Below, one piece after another: positions 26,623-26,863 of a DNA stretch of 26,863 nucleotides. Position numbers and translations under genes: made by a program. Positions within the stretch are counted from its first letter, which is position 1. Each line of letters begins with the position of its first letter. A model generated the notes under the pieces. That model was not told where the DNA came from and ran no database searches. It saw nothing but the letters and a program-made list of their open reading frames with translations. The DNA comes from Chrysochromulina parva (taxonomy: Eukaryota; Haptophyta; Prymnesiales; Chrysochromulinaceae), in NCBI GenBank assembly GCA_002887195.1, contig PJAB01000431.1, positions 1-26,863 on the forward strand. The letters run 5' to 3'.

Positions 26623-26863
26623 GTGAGGAGCGCTGATTGCGTCTCTAATTGCCCCACTGAGTGCCACTGAGTGCCCTCTGAGTGCCCTCTGAGTGCTCTC
26701 TGAGTGCTCTCTGAGTGCCCGCTGAGTGCCCGCTGAATGCCCGCTGAGTGCCCTCTGAGTGCCCTCTGAGTGCCCTCTGAGTGCCCTCTGAGTGCCCTCT
26801 GAGTGCTCTCTGAGTGCCCTCTGAGTGCCCGCTGAGTGCCCTCTGAGTGCCCTCTGAGTGCCC
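26623..26863 (+). repeat. CTGAGTGCCCT 11-bp array in ferlin intron 8
   Basis: After the donor GTGAGG the sequence becomes about 19 tandem CTGAGTGCCCT units with CTGAGTGCTCT and CTGAGTGCCCG variants, running to the window edge. It is the longest uninterrupted array of the window. Confidence 0.9.

Noticed and set aside
24093..26863. Regular repeats reminiscent of CRISPR or a satellite locus
   Set aside because: Units are contiguous 10-11-mers without unique spacers, lie inside introns of a spliced eukaryotic gene, and no cas-like genes are present.

Overview
The window is nuclear DNA of a GC-rich, intron-bearing protist, most likely a unicellular alga. The evidence is spliced genes for SAR1 GTPase, a ferlin, tandem-PAS, EF-hand and Mpv17 proteins, a mitochondrial S18 protein with a presequence, and a TATA box. 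The 10-11-bp tandem repeats filling many introns, together with several GC-AG introns, recall haptophytes of the Emiliania type. That placement is an inference, not a demonstration.

Layout: a multi-exon coiled-coil gene (518-2846, -); mitochondrial ribosomal protein bS18m (3190-4098, -), divergent from SAR1 (4460-6308, +, five exons); a four-helix membrane protein with a TATA box (7027-7461, +); a convergent zone with 60-130-bp repeats; a two-helix membrane protein (8478-9410, -), divergent from a 59-residue single-span protein (9796-10175, +, two exons); an EF-hand protein (10652-13870, +, five exons); an Mpv17/PMP22 protein (14295-14948, +), convergent with an ADP-ribosylglycohydrolase-like protein (15217-16296, -), itself divergent from a tandem PAS protein (16813-17984, +, two exons); a HAD-IIA phosphatase with a long low-complexity tail (18774-22817, -, seven exons); and, divergent from it, the 5' part of a ferlin (23260 to beyond 26622, +). 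Exon joins were inferred by hand from reading frame, splice dinucleotides and family motifs; in every gene the phases add up.

The genes form no obvious pathway. Calcium/membrane themes (ferlin C2 domains, EF hands, SAR1) and mitochondrial or organelle themes (bS18m, Mpv17, the small one-span protein) recur, but this is ordinary eukaryotic gene mixing.

The most unusual content is intron architecture. About half of the roughly 28 introns contain a direct copy of 16-58 nt of the adjoining exon, usually offset by 58-114 nt. Several begin with a copy of the start of the next exon, and some end with a copy of the end of the previous exon. This is the expected footprint of introns born by local tandem duplication across an AG|GT (or AG|GC) site. 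The space between copies is filled with 10-11-bp arrays of the CTGATTGCC / CTGATGACC / CTGAGTGCC type, oriented with transcription. Two short 3'-intron modules are shared between unrelated genes. Together these look like an active, partly modular intron-generating process.
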